DNA of 43,025 nucleotides from GAS188 sp044445965 (GTDB lineage: Bacteria; Pseudomonadota; Alphaproteobacteria; Rhizobiales; Beijerinckiaceae): the NCBI GenBank assembly GCA_044445965.1, contig JBIOEJ010000038.1, forward strand, positions 1 through 43,025, given 5' to 3'. Below the pieces are notes generated by a model, which saw only the letters and a list, made by a program, of their open reading frames with translations, did no database searches and had not been told where the DNA came from. The translations under genes and the position numbers were made by a program. Below are positions 6,103 to 15,040 of the stretch, one piece after another (within the stretch, counting starts at the first letter, position 1; each line of letters starts with the position of its first letter).

Positions 6103-7872
6103 ATGTCGAAACTGATGCGATGGCTGTGTCCGCTGCTGGCTGCGCTCACGGCGATGTGCCCAGCCGGAGCGCTCGCGGCCGGTCCGCGTGCGGTCGAGGC
6201 GCGGCACGGCATCGTGGTCTCGGCGCAGCATTATGCCTCCGACGTCGGTTTGCGCATTCTGGAGCAGGGCGGCAACGCGGTCGATGCGGCGGTCGCCGTC
6301 GGTTACGCCCTCGCCGTCGTCAATCCTTGCTGCGGCAATATCGGGGGCGGCGGCTTCATGACCCTTCACCTCGCCGACGGCCGCGATATCTTCATCAATT
6401 TCCGCGAGAAGGCGCCCGCGGCCGCGACCGAGAAGATGTACCTCGACGCGCAAGGCAATGCCATCACCAATCTGAGCCTCTACGGCTATCTCGCGGCGGG
6501 CGTGCCCGGCACCGTGATGGGGCTCGACCGGGCGCTCGCCGAATACGGCACGCTGCCGCGCGACAAGGTGATGGCGCCGGCGATCGAGCTTGCCCGCGAC
6601 GGCTACATCCTGGCGCGGGGCGACACCGATGTGATCGATGTCGGGGTGCCGCGCTTCGGCAAGGACCCGGTCGCCTCGAAGATCTTCCTGCGGCCGGACG
6701 GCACGCCCTTGCAGCCGGGCGACCGGCACATCCAAAAGGACCTCGCCGCGACGCTCGATCTCATCGCGCGGCAAGGGCCGGACGCCTTCTACAAGGGACC
6801 GATCGCGGCGGCGGTCGAAGCGGCGAGCAAGGCCAATGGCGGCATCCTGACCGCGAAGGATTTCGCCGACTACACGGTGACCGAGGGCCCGCCCTTGACC
6901 TGCGGCTATCGCGGCTTTGTGCTCGTCTCGACGCCGCCGCCGAGCTCGGGAGGCACGACGATCTGCGAAATCCTCAATATCCTCGAAGGTTACGATCTGC
7001 GGGCGCTCGGCTTCCACTCGGCGCAGTCGGTGCATCTGATGGTCGAGGCGATGCGGCACGCCTATCTCGACCGCAACACCTATCTCGGCGACCCGGACTT
7101 CGTGAAGAACCCGCTCGAGCGGCTGCTCTCGAAGGATTACGCGGCCGCGATCCGGGCCAAGATCGACCCGGCGAAGCCGACGCCCTCCAAGGAGCTGCGG
7201 CCCGGCACCGCGCCCCATGAGAAGCCCGAGACCACCCATTATTCGGTGGTCGACAAGGAGGGCAACGCGGTCTCGGTGACGGTCACGGTCAACGGCTTCT
7301 TCGGCGCCAATGTGATGGCGCCCGGCACGGGCTTCTTCCTCAACGACGAGATGGACGATTTCACGGTGAAGCCCGGCGTACCGAACCTGTTCGGCCTCGT
7401 GCAAGGCACCGCGAACTCGATCCGGCCGGGGAAGCGGCCCTTGTCCTCGATGGCGCCGACGCTGGTCACCAAGGACGGAAAGGTCTTCCTCGTGCTCGGC
7501 AGCCCGGGCGGAGCGCGCATCATGACCATCACGCTCGAAACGGTGATGAACATCATCGACTACGGCATGGAGCCGCAAGAAGCCGTCGACGCACCGCGCA
7601 TCCATCATCAATGGCTGCCGGACATGGTGTTCTACGAGCCCTTCGCGCTATCCCCCGACACGCTCAAGCTGCTCGGCGAAATGGGCTACACATTGACCGA
7701 GCAGACGCCCTGGGGAGCGACGGAGCTGATCGAGGTCGGCCCGGCCGCGGCCGCCGCGAGGGCCACGGCCTCCTCCGGCAACGATGCGGCGCTTTCGGGC
7801 AATGTGCTGCCGGGCTTCCTCTACGGTGCCAATGACGACCGTCGACCGGCTGGGGCGGCGGCGGGATATTAA
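6103..7872 (+). CDS. ggt: Gamma-glutamyltransferase, exported
   Basis: Periplasmic enzyme that removes or transfers the gamma-glutamyl group of glutathione and related compounds. The 589-residue precursor has a signal peptide (residues 1-26, ending ALAAG). The precursor is expected to cut itself before Thr377 in ETTHYSVVDKEGN, producing large and small subunits with that Thr as nucleophile. Other family marks are GGNAVDAAVAVGYAL, CCGNIGGGGFM, LNDEMDDF, KRPLSSMAPT and GSPGGARI, and the C-terminus LYGANDDRRPAGAAAGY is typical. All key residues are present. It follows the membrane protein gene by 3 bases. Confidence 0.95.
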   Translation: MSKLMRWLCPLLAALTAMCPAGALAAGPRAVEARHGIVVSAQHYASDVGLRILEQGGNAVDAAVAVGYALAVVNPCCGNIGGGGFMTLHLADGRDIFINFREKAPAAATEKMYLDAQGNAITNLSLYGYLAAGVPGTVMGLDRALAEYGTLPRDKVMAPAIELARDGYILARGDTDVIDVGVPRFGKDPVASKIFLRPDGTPLQPGDRHIQKDLAATLDLIARQGPDAFYKGPIAAAVEAASKANGGILTAKDFADYTVTEGPPLTCGYRGFVLVSTPPPSSGGTTICEILNILEGYDLRALGFHSAQSVHLMVEAMRHAYLDRNTYLGDPDFVKNPLERLLSKDYAAAIRAKIDPAKPTPSKELRPGTAPHEKPETTHYSVVDKEGNAVSVTVTVNGFFGANVMAPGTGFFLNDEMDDFTVKPGVPNLFGLVQGTANSIRPGKRPLSSMAPTLVTKDGKVFLVLGSPGGARIMTITLETVMNIIDYGMEPQEAVDAPRIHHQWLPDMVFYEPFALSPDTLKLLGEMGYTLTEQTPWGATELIEVGPAAAAARATASSGNDAALSGNVLPGFLYGANDDRRPAGAAAGY

Positions 7873-7965
7873 GAGGCGAATGGCGAATAGGGAGTAGGGA
7901 ATAGCGAGTGGGGAATAGCAAGTCGTGAGTAGTATGATGTTCCCTGTTTGCTACTCTCTACGTTC
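7873..7965. repeat. Low-complexity inverted repeat between convergent ggt and methyltransferase genes
   Basis: Degenerate tandem units (GGGAGTAGGGAATAGCGAG and so on, 7889-7920) face a reverse-complementary tract (TGTTCCCTGTTTGCTACTC, about 7939-7958). Together they can fold into an imperfect hairpin. It separates two convergent genes and supplies the TAG stop of the methyltransferase. A bidirectional terminator is a reasonable guess. Confidence 0.4.
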
Positions 7966-8595
7966 CGTCACCACGAGCCATTGCTTGGCAATGAGCTCGT
8001 CCAGCAGCCCGAAGCTCGCTTTGCTCAACAAGAAGCGCAGATCGGGAAAGGCCGGCGGCTTTGCGTTCACCGCCGAGACCAGGCGCAGTCCGCCGCAGGT
8101 CGCGAGCTCGATTGCCGTATGGCGCACGAAGAAGCGCAAATGCGTGCGGTCGAGAAGGCCTGCGTCGCGGTAGTGGAAGTCGCCATTGAACGCGAGACGC
8201 CAGAGGAATTTCCAATTGCGGATATTGGGCACGGACAGGATGAGCCTTCCGCCTGACCCGACGAGCGGCGAGAGCCGCTGTATCATCGCCCATGGATCGG
8301 CGAGGTGCTCCAGCACATCGAGGCACAAGATGAGATCGAGCGACGCGGGCGCGATCTCCGACTCGAAGGTCAGGCTCGCAGCGTCTCCGATGAACACCCG
8401 ATCGCAGACGGCGCGCGCCGCCTCGACGGATCCTGCGTCGAGCTCGACGCCTGCGGCCCATTCGACCGCCCTCGCCTCCCTGACGAGCGCGACGGTCGCG
8501 CCAGTGCCGCAGCCGAGGTCCATGAGGCGCGAGACCTTGGCCGGCAGAAGCGGCAGGATCTCGGCTCGCGCGGTCGCAAAATAGCGGTTTGTCAT
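7951..8595 (-). CDS. Class I SAM-dependent methyltransferase
   Basis: A 214-residue soluble methyltransferase. Motif I is LMDLGCGTGATVALV (about residues 24-38), the acidic end of strand 2 is GVELDAGSV, and the motif IV region is LDLILCLDVLEHLADPW, followed by GGRLILSVPNIRNW. This Methyltransf_23-like layout with VPNIRNW is often found with glycosyltransferases in surface polysaccharide synthesis. It overlaps the glycosyltransferase stop by 4 bases (ATGA), so the two are translationally coupled and probably act on the same glycan. The acceptor cannot be deduced. Confidence 0.85.
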   Translation of the reverse strand: MTNRYFATARAEILPLLPAKVSRLMDLGCGTGATVALVREARAVEWAAGVELDAGSVEAARAVCDRVFIGDAASLTFESEIAPASLDLILCLDVLEHLADPWAMIQRLSPLVGSGGRLILSVPNIRNWKFLWRLAFNGDFHYRDAGLLDRTHLRFFVRHTAIELATCGGLRLVSAVNAKPPAFPDLRFLLSKASFGLLDELIAKQWLVVTERRE

Positions 8596-9464
8596 GCGAG
8601 CCCCTCGTGCCTAAGCGCCCTCTTGCCTCTGAGCCAGGCAAAGGCGCCCGCGGCCGAGCCGCCATAGCGCTCCATGAGCCGGCGGTTCCAGATCAGGGCG
8701 GCACCGCAGAATTTCAGCGCGTTCACCGGCATGGCGCGCCAAGACGGATCGGCAAGCGCGTATTTGCGCGCCACATAGCCGGCCGACCAAGCCATGTGCC
8801 AGCGCGCCTTGAAGACGCGCCCGCGCCTCGCCGCGCTCGAGCCGCCGCGCTCATGCCGCGCGACCGCCTGATGCACATGCACGAGCGAGCGCCCGGCTTC
8901 GATGACGCGGCGGCACAGATCATCATCTTCGTAGAAGAGAAAGATCTCCTCGTCGAAGCCGCCGAGCGCGAGGACCGCCTCGCGCTCGACCGCGAGGCAG
9001 GCGCCGGAGAGGAAAGGCGCGCAGCAATCGCCCTCGGGCCGGCAGGGGGCGCCCGCCTCGTTCTCGAGAAAGGGCGCGAGCAACGAGCGCGGCTGGAAGA
9101 ATAATCGCCCATCAGGCTCGATGAGGCGTGGCGCCAGCATGGCAGCCTCGGGGTAGGCTCGCATCGCTTCCTTCAATGCGGCGACGCTGCCGGGCGCAAG
9201 CACGATGTCGGGGTTGAGGAGGAGGCAACGCCGGCTCGCCGCCGCCCGCATGCCGATATTCATGGCGCGGCCATAGCCTTCATTGCGGGCGTTGCGGATG
9301 ACGCGCGCTCCAGCCTGCTCGGCGAGCGCCGCCGAGGCATCTGCGGAGGCATTGTCGACGACGATCACCGCGACATCTTCGCGCGCAAGTGCCGCGAGGC
9401 AAGCCGGCAAGACCGCCGCGCTATCATGAGCGACGACGATGGCGGTGATCGCTGCTGGCTCCAC
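8592..9464 (-). CDS. Family 2 glycosyltransferase
   Basis: A 290-residue GT-A type transferase of the rhamnosyltransferase WbbL kind. ITAIVVAHDSAAVLP and VVDNASADAS are the nucleotide-sugar binding start, NPDI (in LLLNPDIVLAP) stands for the DXD metal site, and GGFDEEIFLFYEDDDLCRRV carries the ED acceptor/catalytic motif. No membrane helices of the processive type are seen. The start is a GTG at 9464 without a clear binding site; an internal start is possible but would cut the first strand. It sits 39 bases after aspS and is coupled to the methyltransferase that follows. Sugar and acceptor are unknown. Confidence 0.87.
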   Translation of the reverse strand: MEPAAITAIVVAHDSAAVLPACLAALAREDVAVIVVDNASADASAALAEQAGARVIRNARNEGYGRAMNIGMRAAASRRCLLLNPDIVLAPGSVAALKEAMRAYPEAAMLAPRLIEPDGRLFFQPRSLLAPFLENEAGAPCRPEGDCCAPFLSGACLAVEREAVLALGGFDEEIFLFYEDDDLCRRVIEAGRSLVHVHQAVARHERGGSSAARRGRVFKARWHMAWSAGYVARKYALADPSWRAMPVNALKFCGAALIWNRRLMERYGGSAAGAFAWLRGKRALRHEGLA

Positions 9465-9503
9465 GGACGAAGGCAGTCAAAATCTCCAAGCGGTCGTCGA
9501 CCC

Positions 9504-11279
9504 TCACTTCTGCGGCAGGTTCAGCCGCAGATGCAGCTCACGCAATTGCTGCGGCGTGGCTTCCGAGGGCGCGCCCATGAGGAGATCCTCGGCGCGCTGG
9601 TTCATCGGGAAAAGCGCGACCTCGCGGAGATTCTGCTCGCCGCAGAGCAGCATGACGATGCGGTCGATGCCGGCCGCCATGCCGCCATGAGGCGGCGCCC
9701 CATATTGGAAGGCGCGATACATGCCGCCGAAACGCTCGATCACCGTGTTCTCGCCATAGCCCGCGATCGCGAAGGCCTTCACCATGGCCTCGGGGCGATG
9801 GTTGCGGATGCCGCCCGAGGCGATCTCATAGCCATTGCAGGTGATGTCGTATTGGAACGCCTTGATGGAAAGCGGCTCCTGCGTCTCGAGCGCCTCGAGC
9901 CCGCCTTGCGGCATGGAGAAGGGGTTGTGGGAGAACTCGACCTTCTTCTCCTCCTCGTCCCATTCGTACATCGGGAAATCGACGACCCAGGCGAGCGCGA
10001 ACTGGTTCTCGTCGACGAGCTTGAGCTCGGCGCCGAGGCGCAGCCGCGCGCTCCCGGCGAATTTGTAGAATTTCGCCGGATCGCCCGCGACGAAAAAGGC
10101 CGCGTCGCCATCCTTCAGCTGCAGTTTGTCGCGCAAGGCCTCGGTCCGCTCGGGCCCGATATTATTGGCGATCGGACCCGAGCCCAAGCCGTCATCGCGC
10201 CAGAAGATATAGCCGAGCCCCGGCTGCCCCTCGCCTTGCGCCCAGGAATTCATGCGGTCGCAGAAGGCGCGCGAACCGCCGGTCGGGGCGGGAATGGCCC
10301 AAACCTGCGCCTTCGGGTCGCCCTCGAGGATGCGCGCGAACAGCTTGAAGCCCGCATCGCGGAAAATCTCGGAGACGTCCTGCATCTCGATCGGGTTTCG
10401 GAGATCGGGCTTGTCGGAGCCGTATTTGCGGATCGCTTCCGCGTAGGGGATGCGCGGAAAGCGCTGCGTGACCGTCTTGCCTTTGCCGAATTCCTCGAAG
10501 ACGCCCCGGATTACCGGCTCGAGCGTCGTGAACACATCGTCTTGCGTGACGAAGCTCATCTCCACATCGAGCTGGTAGAACTCGCCGGGCAAGCGGTCGG
10601 CGCGCGGATCCTCGTCGCGGAAACAGGGCGCGATCTGGAAATAGCGGTCGAAGCCAGCCATCATCAGGAGCTGCTTATACTGCTGCGGCGCCTGCGGCAG
10701 GGCGTAGAACTTGCCGGGATGGATACGCGAGGGCACGAGATAGTCGCGCGCGCCCTCAGGCGACGAAGCGGTCAGGATCGGCGTCTGGAACTCGAAGAAG
10801 CCTGCCTGCTTCATGCGCCGGCGGATCGAATCGATGATCTGCCCGCGCTTCATGATGTTGCCGTGCAGCTTCTCGCGCCGCAGATCCAGGAAGCGGTATT
10901 TGAGGCGGATTTCCTCGGGGTACTCGGCTTCGCCGAACACCGGCAATGGCAGCTCGGCGGCAGGGCCGAGCACCTCGATCTCTGCGGCGAAGACCTCGAT
11001 GGCCCCGGTCGGCAGCTCGGTGTTGAGGGTGCCTTCGGGGCGGTCGCGCACCCGACCGTCGATCCGCACCACCCATTCGGCGCGCAAGGTCTCGGCCGTC
11101 TTGAAGGCCGGCGAATCGGGATCGGCCACGACCTGCGTCAAGCCGTAATGGTCGCGCAGATCGATGAACAAGAGCCCGCCATGATCGCGGATGCGATGGC
11201 ACCAGCCGGAGAGACGGACGGTTTCGCCGGCATGCTCCTTGCGGAGCGCGCCGCAAGTATGGGAGCGGTATCGGTGCAT
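9504..11279 (-). CDS. aspS: Aspartyl-tRNA synthetase (probably non-discriminating)
   Basis: Class II synthetase of 591 residues that charges tRNA-Asp and, in alphaproteobacteria lacking AsnRS, usually also tRNA-Asn for later amidation. The OB-fold anticodon domain starts at MHRYRSHTCGALRKEH; motif 2 is PCFRDEDPRADR with EFYQLDVEMSF; motif 3 is GMAAGIDRIVMLL. A bacterial GAD insertion lies between motifs 2 and 3. The frame stays open upstream to 11420, but the family N-terminus begins at the ATG at 11279. The non-discriminating role is inferred from the lineage, not seen here. Confidence 0.95.
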   Translation of the reverse strand: MHRYRSHTCGALRKEHAGETVRLSGWCHRIRDHGGLLFIDLRDHYGLTQVVADPDSPAFKTAETLRAEWVVRIDGRVRDRPEGTLNTELPTGAIEVFAAEIEVLGPAAELPLPVFGEAEYPEEIRLKYRFLDLRREKLHGNIMKRGQIIDSIRRRMKQAGFFEFQTPILTASSPEGARDYLVPSRIHPGKFYALPQAPQQYKQLLMMAGFDRYFQIAPCFRDEDPRADRLPGEFYQLDVEMSFVTQDDVFTTLEPVIRGVFEEFGKGKTVTQRFPRIPYAEAIRKYGSDKPDLRNPIEMQDVSEIFRDAGFKLFARILEGDPKAQVWAIPAPTGGSRAFCDRMNSWAQGEGQPGLGYIFWRDDGLGSGPIANNIGPERTEALRDKLQLKDGDAAFFVAGDPAKFYKFAGSARLRLGAELKLVDENQFALAWVVDFPMYEWDEEEKKVEFSHNPFSMPQGGLEALETQEPLSIKAFQYDITCNGYEIASGGIRNHRPEAMVKAFAIAGYGENTVIERFGGMYRAFQYGAPPHGGMAAGIDRIVMLLCGEQNLREVALFPMNQRAEDLLMGAPSEATPQQLRELHLRLNLPQK

Positions 11280-11358
11280 CTCGTGATCCAGGACGGTGGT
11301 GTTCGCCAAGCGCGCAAGCGCGAAGCGCGCCTTCTGCCACCGCTGGCCCGATCCGGCA

Positions 11359-11454
11359 ATGCATCTCCTGTCATGGAGGGGCTTGTCCCGGCAGCGCGAC
11401 TCGATGGGCGGCTCCCTCAACCGACCGAGATGGCAGGCACGGCGCCCGCCATGA
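11359..11454. repeat. Degenerate inverted repeat upstream of aspS
   Basis: TGTCATGGAGGGGCTTGTCCCGG (split by imperfections, about 11369-11391) faces GAGATGGCAGGCACGGCGCCCGCCATGACA (about 11428-11455, read in pieces). Their outer ends CTGTCATGG / CCATGACA are complementary. It looks like a worn copy of the hairpin repeat with GTCATGGCCGGGCTTGTCCCGG that is scattered in many alphaproteobacterial genomes. It separates the aspS start from the 3' end of the SnoaL-like gene. Confidence 0.4.
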
Positions 11455-11463
11455 CAAAGGACC

Positions 11464-11958
11464 CTATCCCTTCATTTGCGCCAACTGGCCGGCGATATCC
11501 CCCATGCCCCAATGCTCGGCGATCTTGCCGTCCGCGACGCGGAAAATATCGCAGGAGGTAAAGCGCAATGATTTTCCGGTCGGCGGCACTCCGAGATAAA
11601 CCCCCTTATGCGTGCCGCTGTTGACGAAGCTTGCCGCGCAGCGATCTTCGCTCGCGACCAGCGCCTCGATCGAGACGGAGAGATCGGGCATCCCTTTGAG
11701 ACGCGCCGCGAAAAACCCGACCGTTCCTTGCTTGGGCGTGATCCCCGACGGGGGTGGAGGGGCGGCCGCGCTCATCTGATGGTTCACATAGTCATCGGCG
11801 AACAGCGCGGCGAAAGCATCGATGTCATGAGCGGTGAGCGCCGCGGCGAATTGCTCGATGAGCTGGCGAGGCGTGCGCGCCTGGGACTGCGCCGAAATGG
11901 GGGACGCCAAGGCGACGGCACCTGCTCCAAGCCCCAAGAGCGCTATTCTGCGGTCCAT
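11464..11958 (-). CDS. Exported SnoaL-like / ester cyclase family protein
   Basis: A 164-residue protein with a signal peptide (MDRRIALLGLGAGAVALASPISAQ). The rest follows the SnoaL-like NTF2 fold: LIEQFAAALTAHDIDAFAALFADDYVNHQ at the start, a short Pro-rich loop, LKGMPDLSVSIEALVASEDRCAASF and finally DIFRVADGKIAEHWGMGD. Members include polyketide cyclases and many uncharacterised proteins, so the reaction cannot be named. The gene is divergent from rnd across 144 bases. The start at 11958 is the only one that gives an intact signal peptide. Confidence 0.82.
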   Translation of the reverse strand: MDRRIALLGLGAGAVALASPISAQSQARTPRQLIEQFAAALTAHDIDAFAALFADDYVNHQMSAAAPPPPSGITPKQGTVGFFAARLKGMPDLSVSIEALVASEDRCAASFVNSGTHKGVYLGVPPTGKSLRFTSCDIFRVADGKIAEHWGMGDIAGQLAQMKG

Positions 11959-12102
11959 TGTCTCAACCTCCTCGGCGGATCATTGCGGGCGGCGCAGCCT
12001 ATCCGAAGCGAGGCGTGGCGGGAATTCACGCTATCGTGGATTTCGCTTTTCACCCCGTCGAGGCCCGCGACAAAGGCCGCCTTTCGCGCTACAGCACCGC
12101 CC

Positions 12103-13296
12103 ATGAACGTCATCACCACAACCGCCGATCTCACCGCCGCCTGCGAGCGCCTGGCGCGGCATCCTTATGTCACGGTCGACACCGAATTCATGCGGGAGAC
12201 GACTTACTACCCCAAGCTCTGCCTGGTGCAGGTCGCCTCGATCGAGGAAGCGCTCATCATCGATCCCTTGGCGGTGGATCTCGACCTCGAGCCGTTCTTC
12301 GCTCTGTTGCGTGACGAACGAATCATCAAGGTCTTCCATGCGGCGCGCCAGGACATCGAGATTTTCTGGCATATGGCCAAGACGATCCCGAAGCCGCTCT
12401 TCGACACGCAGGTCGCCGCCATGGTCTGCGGTTATGGCGATCAAGTCGGCTATGAACAGCTCGCCAATGATCTCGGCGAAGCGAAAATCGACAAGACCCA
12501 GCGCTTCACCGATTGGTCGCGCCGCCCCTTGAGCGAGCCACAACTCAGCTATGCGCAGGCGGACGTGACGCATCTGCGCGCCGTCTACGACTCGCTTGCC
12601 GGCCAGCTTGCCGCGAGCGGCCGCAAGAACTGGCTTACCGAGGATATGGCTGTGCTCGAAGCGCCATCGACCTACGAGACCAAGCCCGAGGACGCCTGGC
12701 AGCGTCTCGCGGGGCGGCTCAAGAAGCAGCGAGACCTCGGCGTCCTCATCGAGGTCGCGGCCTGGCGAGAGCTAGACGCGCAGAAACGCGACGTTCCCCG
12801 CCAGCGCGTCCTACGCGACGACGCCGTCATGGAGGTGGTGCAGGCGCGCCCCCAGAGCGTCGAGGCCCTCGGCCGCCTGCGGGCGATCAGCCAGGGGATG
12901 GAACGCTCGCGCACCGGCCAGGCGCTCATCGCGGCGGTGTTGCGCGGCTTGGCGCTCGAGCCGAAGAGCCTGCCGCGTTTGGATCGCCGCGGACGTTCGC
13001 CACGCCATGATTCGACCGTCGAGTTCCTAAAAGTTCTGTTGAAGATCGTCTCACAACAGACTGGAGTTGCTTCGAAAATTATCGCGACTGTTGCCGATCT
13101 CGAGGCCATCGCCGAGGGCCGGAGCGAGCCGGTTGCGGCGCTCACCGGCTGGCGCGGCGAGATTTTCGGAAATCTCGCGGTCGCGGCCATCGCCGGTGAG
13201 GTCGGCCTCGCGCTGGAACGCGGCGAACCCAAGATCATCGATCTCCAGGCCGATGACGGGGCAACAGCCGAAGAACGCCAGGTGCGAGTGGCCTAG
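12103..13296 (+). CDS. rnd: Ribonuclease D
   Basis: A 3'-5' exoribonuclease that trims tRNA and other stable RNA ends. The DEDDy residues are seen in VTVDTEFMRE (Asp, Glu), FHAARQDIEIF (Asp) and LSYAQADVTHL (Tyr and Asp). An HRDC domain follows from about residue 205 (RDLGVLIEVAAWRELDAQKRDVPRQRVLRDD), then a second helical domain. Length is 397 residues, usual for the family. The frame is open far upstream, but only the ATG at 12103 fits the family start (MNVITTTADLTAACERL). Confidence 0.94.
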   Translation: MNVITTTADLTAACERLARHPYVTVDTEFMRETTYYPKLCLVQVASIEEALIIDPLAVDLDLEPFFALLRDERIIKVFHAARQDIEIFWHMAKTIPKPLFDTQVAAMVCGYGDQVGYEQLANDLGEAKIDKTQRFTDWSRRPLSEPQLSYAQADVTHLRAVYDSLAGQLAASGRKNWLTEDMAVLEAPSTYETKPEDAWQRLAGRLKKQRDLGVLIEVAAWRELDAQKRDVPRQRVLRDDAVMEVVQARPQSVEALGRLRAISQGMERSRTGQALIAAVLRGLALEPKSLPRLDRRGRSPRHDSTVEFLKVLLKIVSQQTGVASKIIATVADLEAIAEGRSEPVAALTGWRGEIFGNLAVAAIAGEVGLALERGEPKIIDLQADDGATAEERQVRVA

Positions 13297-13298
13297 GC

Positions 13299-13466
13299 GT
13301 GAGACTAGGAGAGCTCAGCCACGATGGGGCCAAATTGTCATGGCCCATCATCCTTCCAGGACTTTGTCTTGTGCTGACCGGGCTCGGAGCGTTCCTGCTC
13401 GGCGATGCGTTTCAGCGGCGTGGACAGGCGCAATGGTCGACAGCGGAACGATCGAGGAGAACCTGA
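13299..13466 (+). CDS. Possible small single-span membrane protein
   Basis: A 55-codon frame with a GTG start two bases after the rnd stop and running 34 bases into hisI in another frame. It encodes one convincing hydrophobic stretch (WPIILPGLCLVLTGLGAFLLGDAF, shown here as two parts: WPIILPGLCLVL and TGLGAFLLGDAF) with a polar N-terminus. No ribosome binding site is obvious and I know no homologue. It may be chance coding in GC-rich DNA or a small coupled membrane peptide. Confidence 0.25.
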   Translation: MRLGELSHDGAKLSWPIILPGLCLVLTGLGAFLLGDAFQRRGQAQWSTAERSRRT

Positions 13467-13828
13467 CGCTCGCTCCGAGCTTCGACGCGGCAGGCCTCGT
13501 GGCCTGCGTCACGGTCGACGCCGCGAGCGGCGAGGTGTTGATGCTCGCCCATATGAATGCCGAAGCCCTGCGGCGCTCGATCGAGACGCGAGAGGCGTGG
13601 TACTGGTCGCGATCGCGGCGCGAGCTCTGGCGCAAGGGTGCGACCAGCGGACAGACCCAGACGATCCTGGAGATGCGCGTCGATTGCGACCAGGATGCAT
13701 TGCTGATCAAGGTCAAGGTCGGCGGCAATGGCGGCGCCTGCCATACCGGCCACCGTTCCTGCTTCTATCGCAAGGTCGAGCTCGCCGGCGGTGCGGACGG
13801 CGCGCCGGCGCTGAGCATGAATGATTAA
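13433..13828 (+). CDS. hisI: Phosphoribosyl-AMP cyclohydrolase
   Basis: Third step of histidine synthesis: opens the adenine ring of phosphoribosyl-AMP. The protein has 131 residues, the stand-alone HisI form without the HisE pyrophosphohydrolase. Metal-binding residues are in VDCDQDALL (Cys, Asp, Asp) and GGACHTGHRSCFYR (two Cys). The family motifs LMLAHMNAEAL, AWYWSRSRRELWRKGATSGQ are complete. The ATG at 13433 gives the usual start. No other his gene is nearby; it follows rnd and precedes a patatin gene. Confidence 0.95.
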   Translation: MVDSGTIEENLTLAPSFDAAGLVACVTVDAASGEVLMLAHMNAEALRRSIETREAWYWSRSRRELWRKGATSGQTQTILEMRVDCDQDALLIKVKVGGNGGACHTGHRSCFYRKVELAGGADGAPALSMND

Positions 13829-13945
13829 CCCGTGTCGCGTAAGATCACGAAGTTGTCGAAGGATGGGGTCGCGCCGGCCGAAGAGGCTGGGATACAGGAC
13901 GCGGAAGCGCCAGCACCGCCACCGTCCCGACGGGAGGGTGAGTCC

Positions 13946-14986
13946 ATGTTCTCGAGTTTCAACGCGCCTCTTATCGCCGATCCGCCCCAGAACATCGAGC
14001 CGCCTCCGCCGCGCCTCCAGGCGCGACAGGAGCGGGGCGTCAAGTTCGGTCTGGCGCTCGGGGGAGGCGCGGCGCGAGGCTGGGCCCATATCGGCGTGTT
14101 GCGAGCCTTGGATGAGGCCGGAATCCGCCCGGACATCATTGCGGGCACTTCGATCGGGGCGGTGGTGGGGGGTTGCTACGCGGCGGGCAAATTCGATGAG
14201 ATCAGCGAGTTCGCGCTGCAATTGACGCCGGCGCGCGTCTTGGCGCTGCTCGACGTCCATGTCGGATCAGGGCTCATCTCGGGCGACCGCCTCGGGCGGC
14301 GTCTCACCGAGAATCTCGAGGATTGGGCCATCGAGAAATTGCCGCAGCGCTTCGTGGCGATCGCGACCGAATTCAATACCGGCCATGAGATCTGGCTCAC
14401 GCGCGGGTCACTCTCTGAAGCTCTGCGCGCCTCCTATGCGCTACCCGGCATTTTCGATCCGCGCCGCATCGGCGGGCGCTGGCTCATGGACGGTGCCCTC
14501 GTCAATCCCGTGCCTGTCACCGCCGCGCGCGCCCTCGGCGCCGAAGTCGTGCTGGCGGTCAATCTGAGCGGGGCGGGCTATGGCCGCGGCACGGTCATCC
14601 AGGATTTCGGCGTCGCCGCCGATCCGGGCTCGATCGCCGACGCGGCGGCCGCGAGCCCGGTGCGGGGTCTCCTCTCGCCGGTGCGCGAAGCAGCCTCGCG
14701 GATGCGCGATCTGTTCCGCCGGCGGCGCGGCACTCCAGGATTCGCGCAAGTGATGATCGACGCCTTCAACATCACGCAAGACCGCATCACGCGCGCGCGA
14801 TTGGCCGGCGATCCGCCCGACCTTCTCGCTTCGCCGCAACTCAGCCACGTAGGCCTGTTCGATTTCCATCGCGCCGAGGAAGCGATCGCTGCCGGCCGAG
14901 AAACGATGGGGCGCCTCGTGCCGCAAATCCGCGAGATCATGGATATCGCAGAGAGGAGCTTCCGAGCGCGCCAAAGGCTGGTATAA
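13946..14986 (+). CDS. Patatin-like phospholipase, RssA/NTE family
   Basis: A serine acyl hydrolase with the patatin catalytic dyad. LALGGGAARGWAHIGVL is the oxyanion loop, GTSIGAVVGG carries the nucleophile Ser, and WLMDGALVNPVPV the catalytic Asp. Length is 346 residues. I chose the ATG at 13946 because GGGAGGG lies seven bases before it; a GTG at 13832 would add a Pro-rich, low-complexity N-terminus directly after hisI but has no binding site. Likely acts on phospholipids or lysophospholipids at the inner side of the membrane; the exact substrate is unknown. Confidence 0.85.
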   Translation: MFSSFNAPLIADPPQNIEPPPPRLQARQERGVKFGLALGGGAARGWAHIGVLRALDEAGIRPDIIAGTSIGAVVGGCYAAGKFDEISEFALQLTPARVLALLDVHVGSGLISGDRLGRRLTENLEDWAIEKLPQRFVAIATEFNTGHEIWLTRGSLSEALRASYALPGIFDPRRIGGRWLMDGALVNPVPVTAARALGAEVVLAVNLSGAGYGRGTVIQDFGVAADPGSIADAAAASPVRGLLSPVREAASRMRDLFRRRRGTPGFAQVMIDAFNITQDRITRARLAGDPPDLLASPQLSHVGLFDFHRAEEAIAAGRETMGRLVPQIREIMDIAERSFRARQRLV

Positions 14987-15040
14987 CGCGCCTACGCCCT
15001 CCTTCCCTGAGCCTTTCCGGGACAGAGGCAGCGAGCGCCG

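Noticed and set aside
9426..11561. A 711-codon plus-strand frame opposite aspS
   Set aside because: Antisense to a complete AspRS with all motifs; composition and lack of domains mark it as a shadow.
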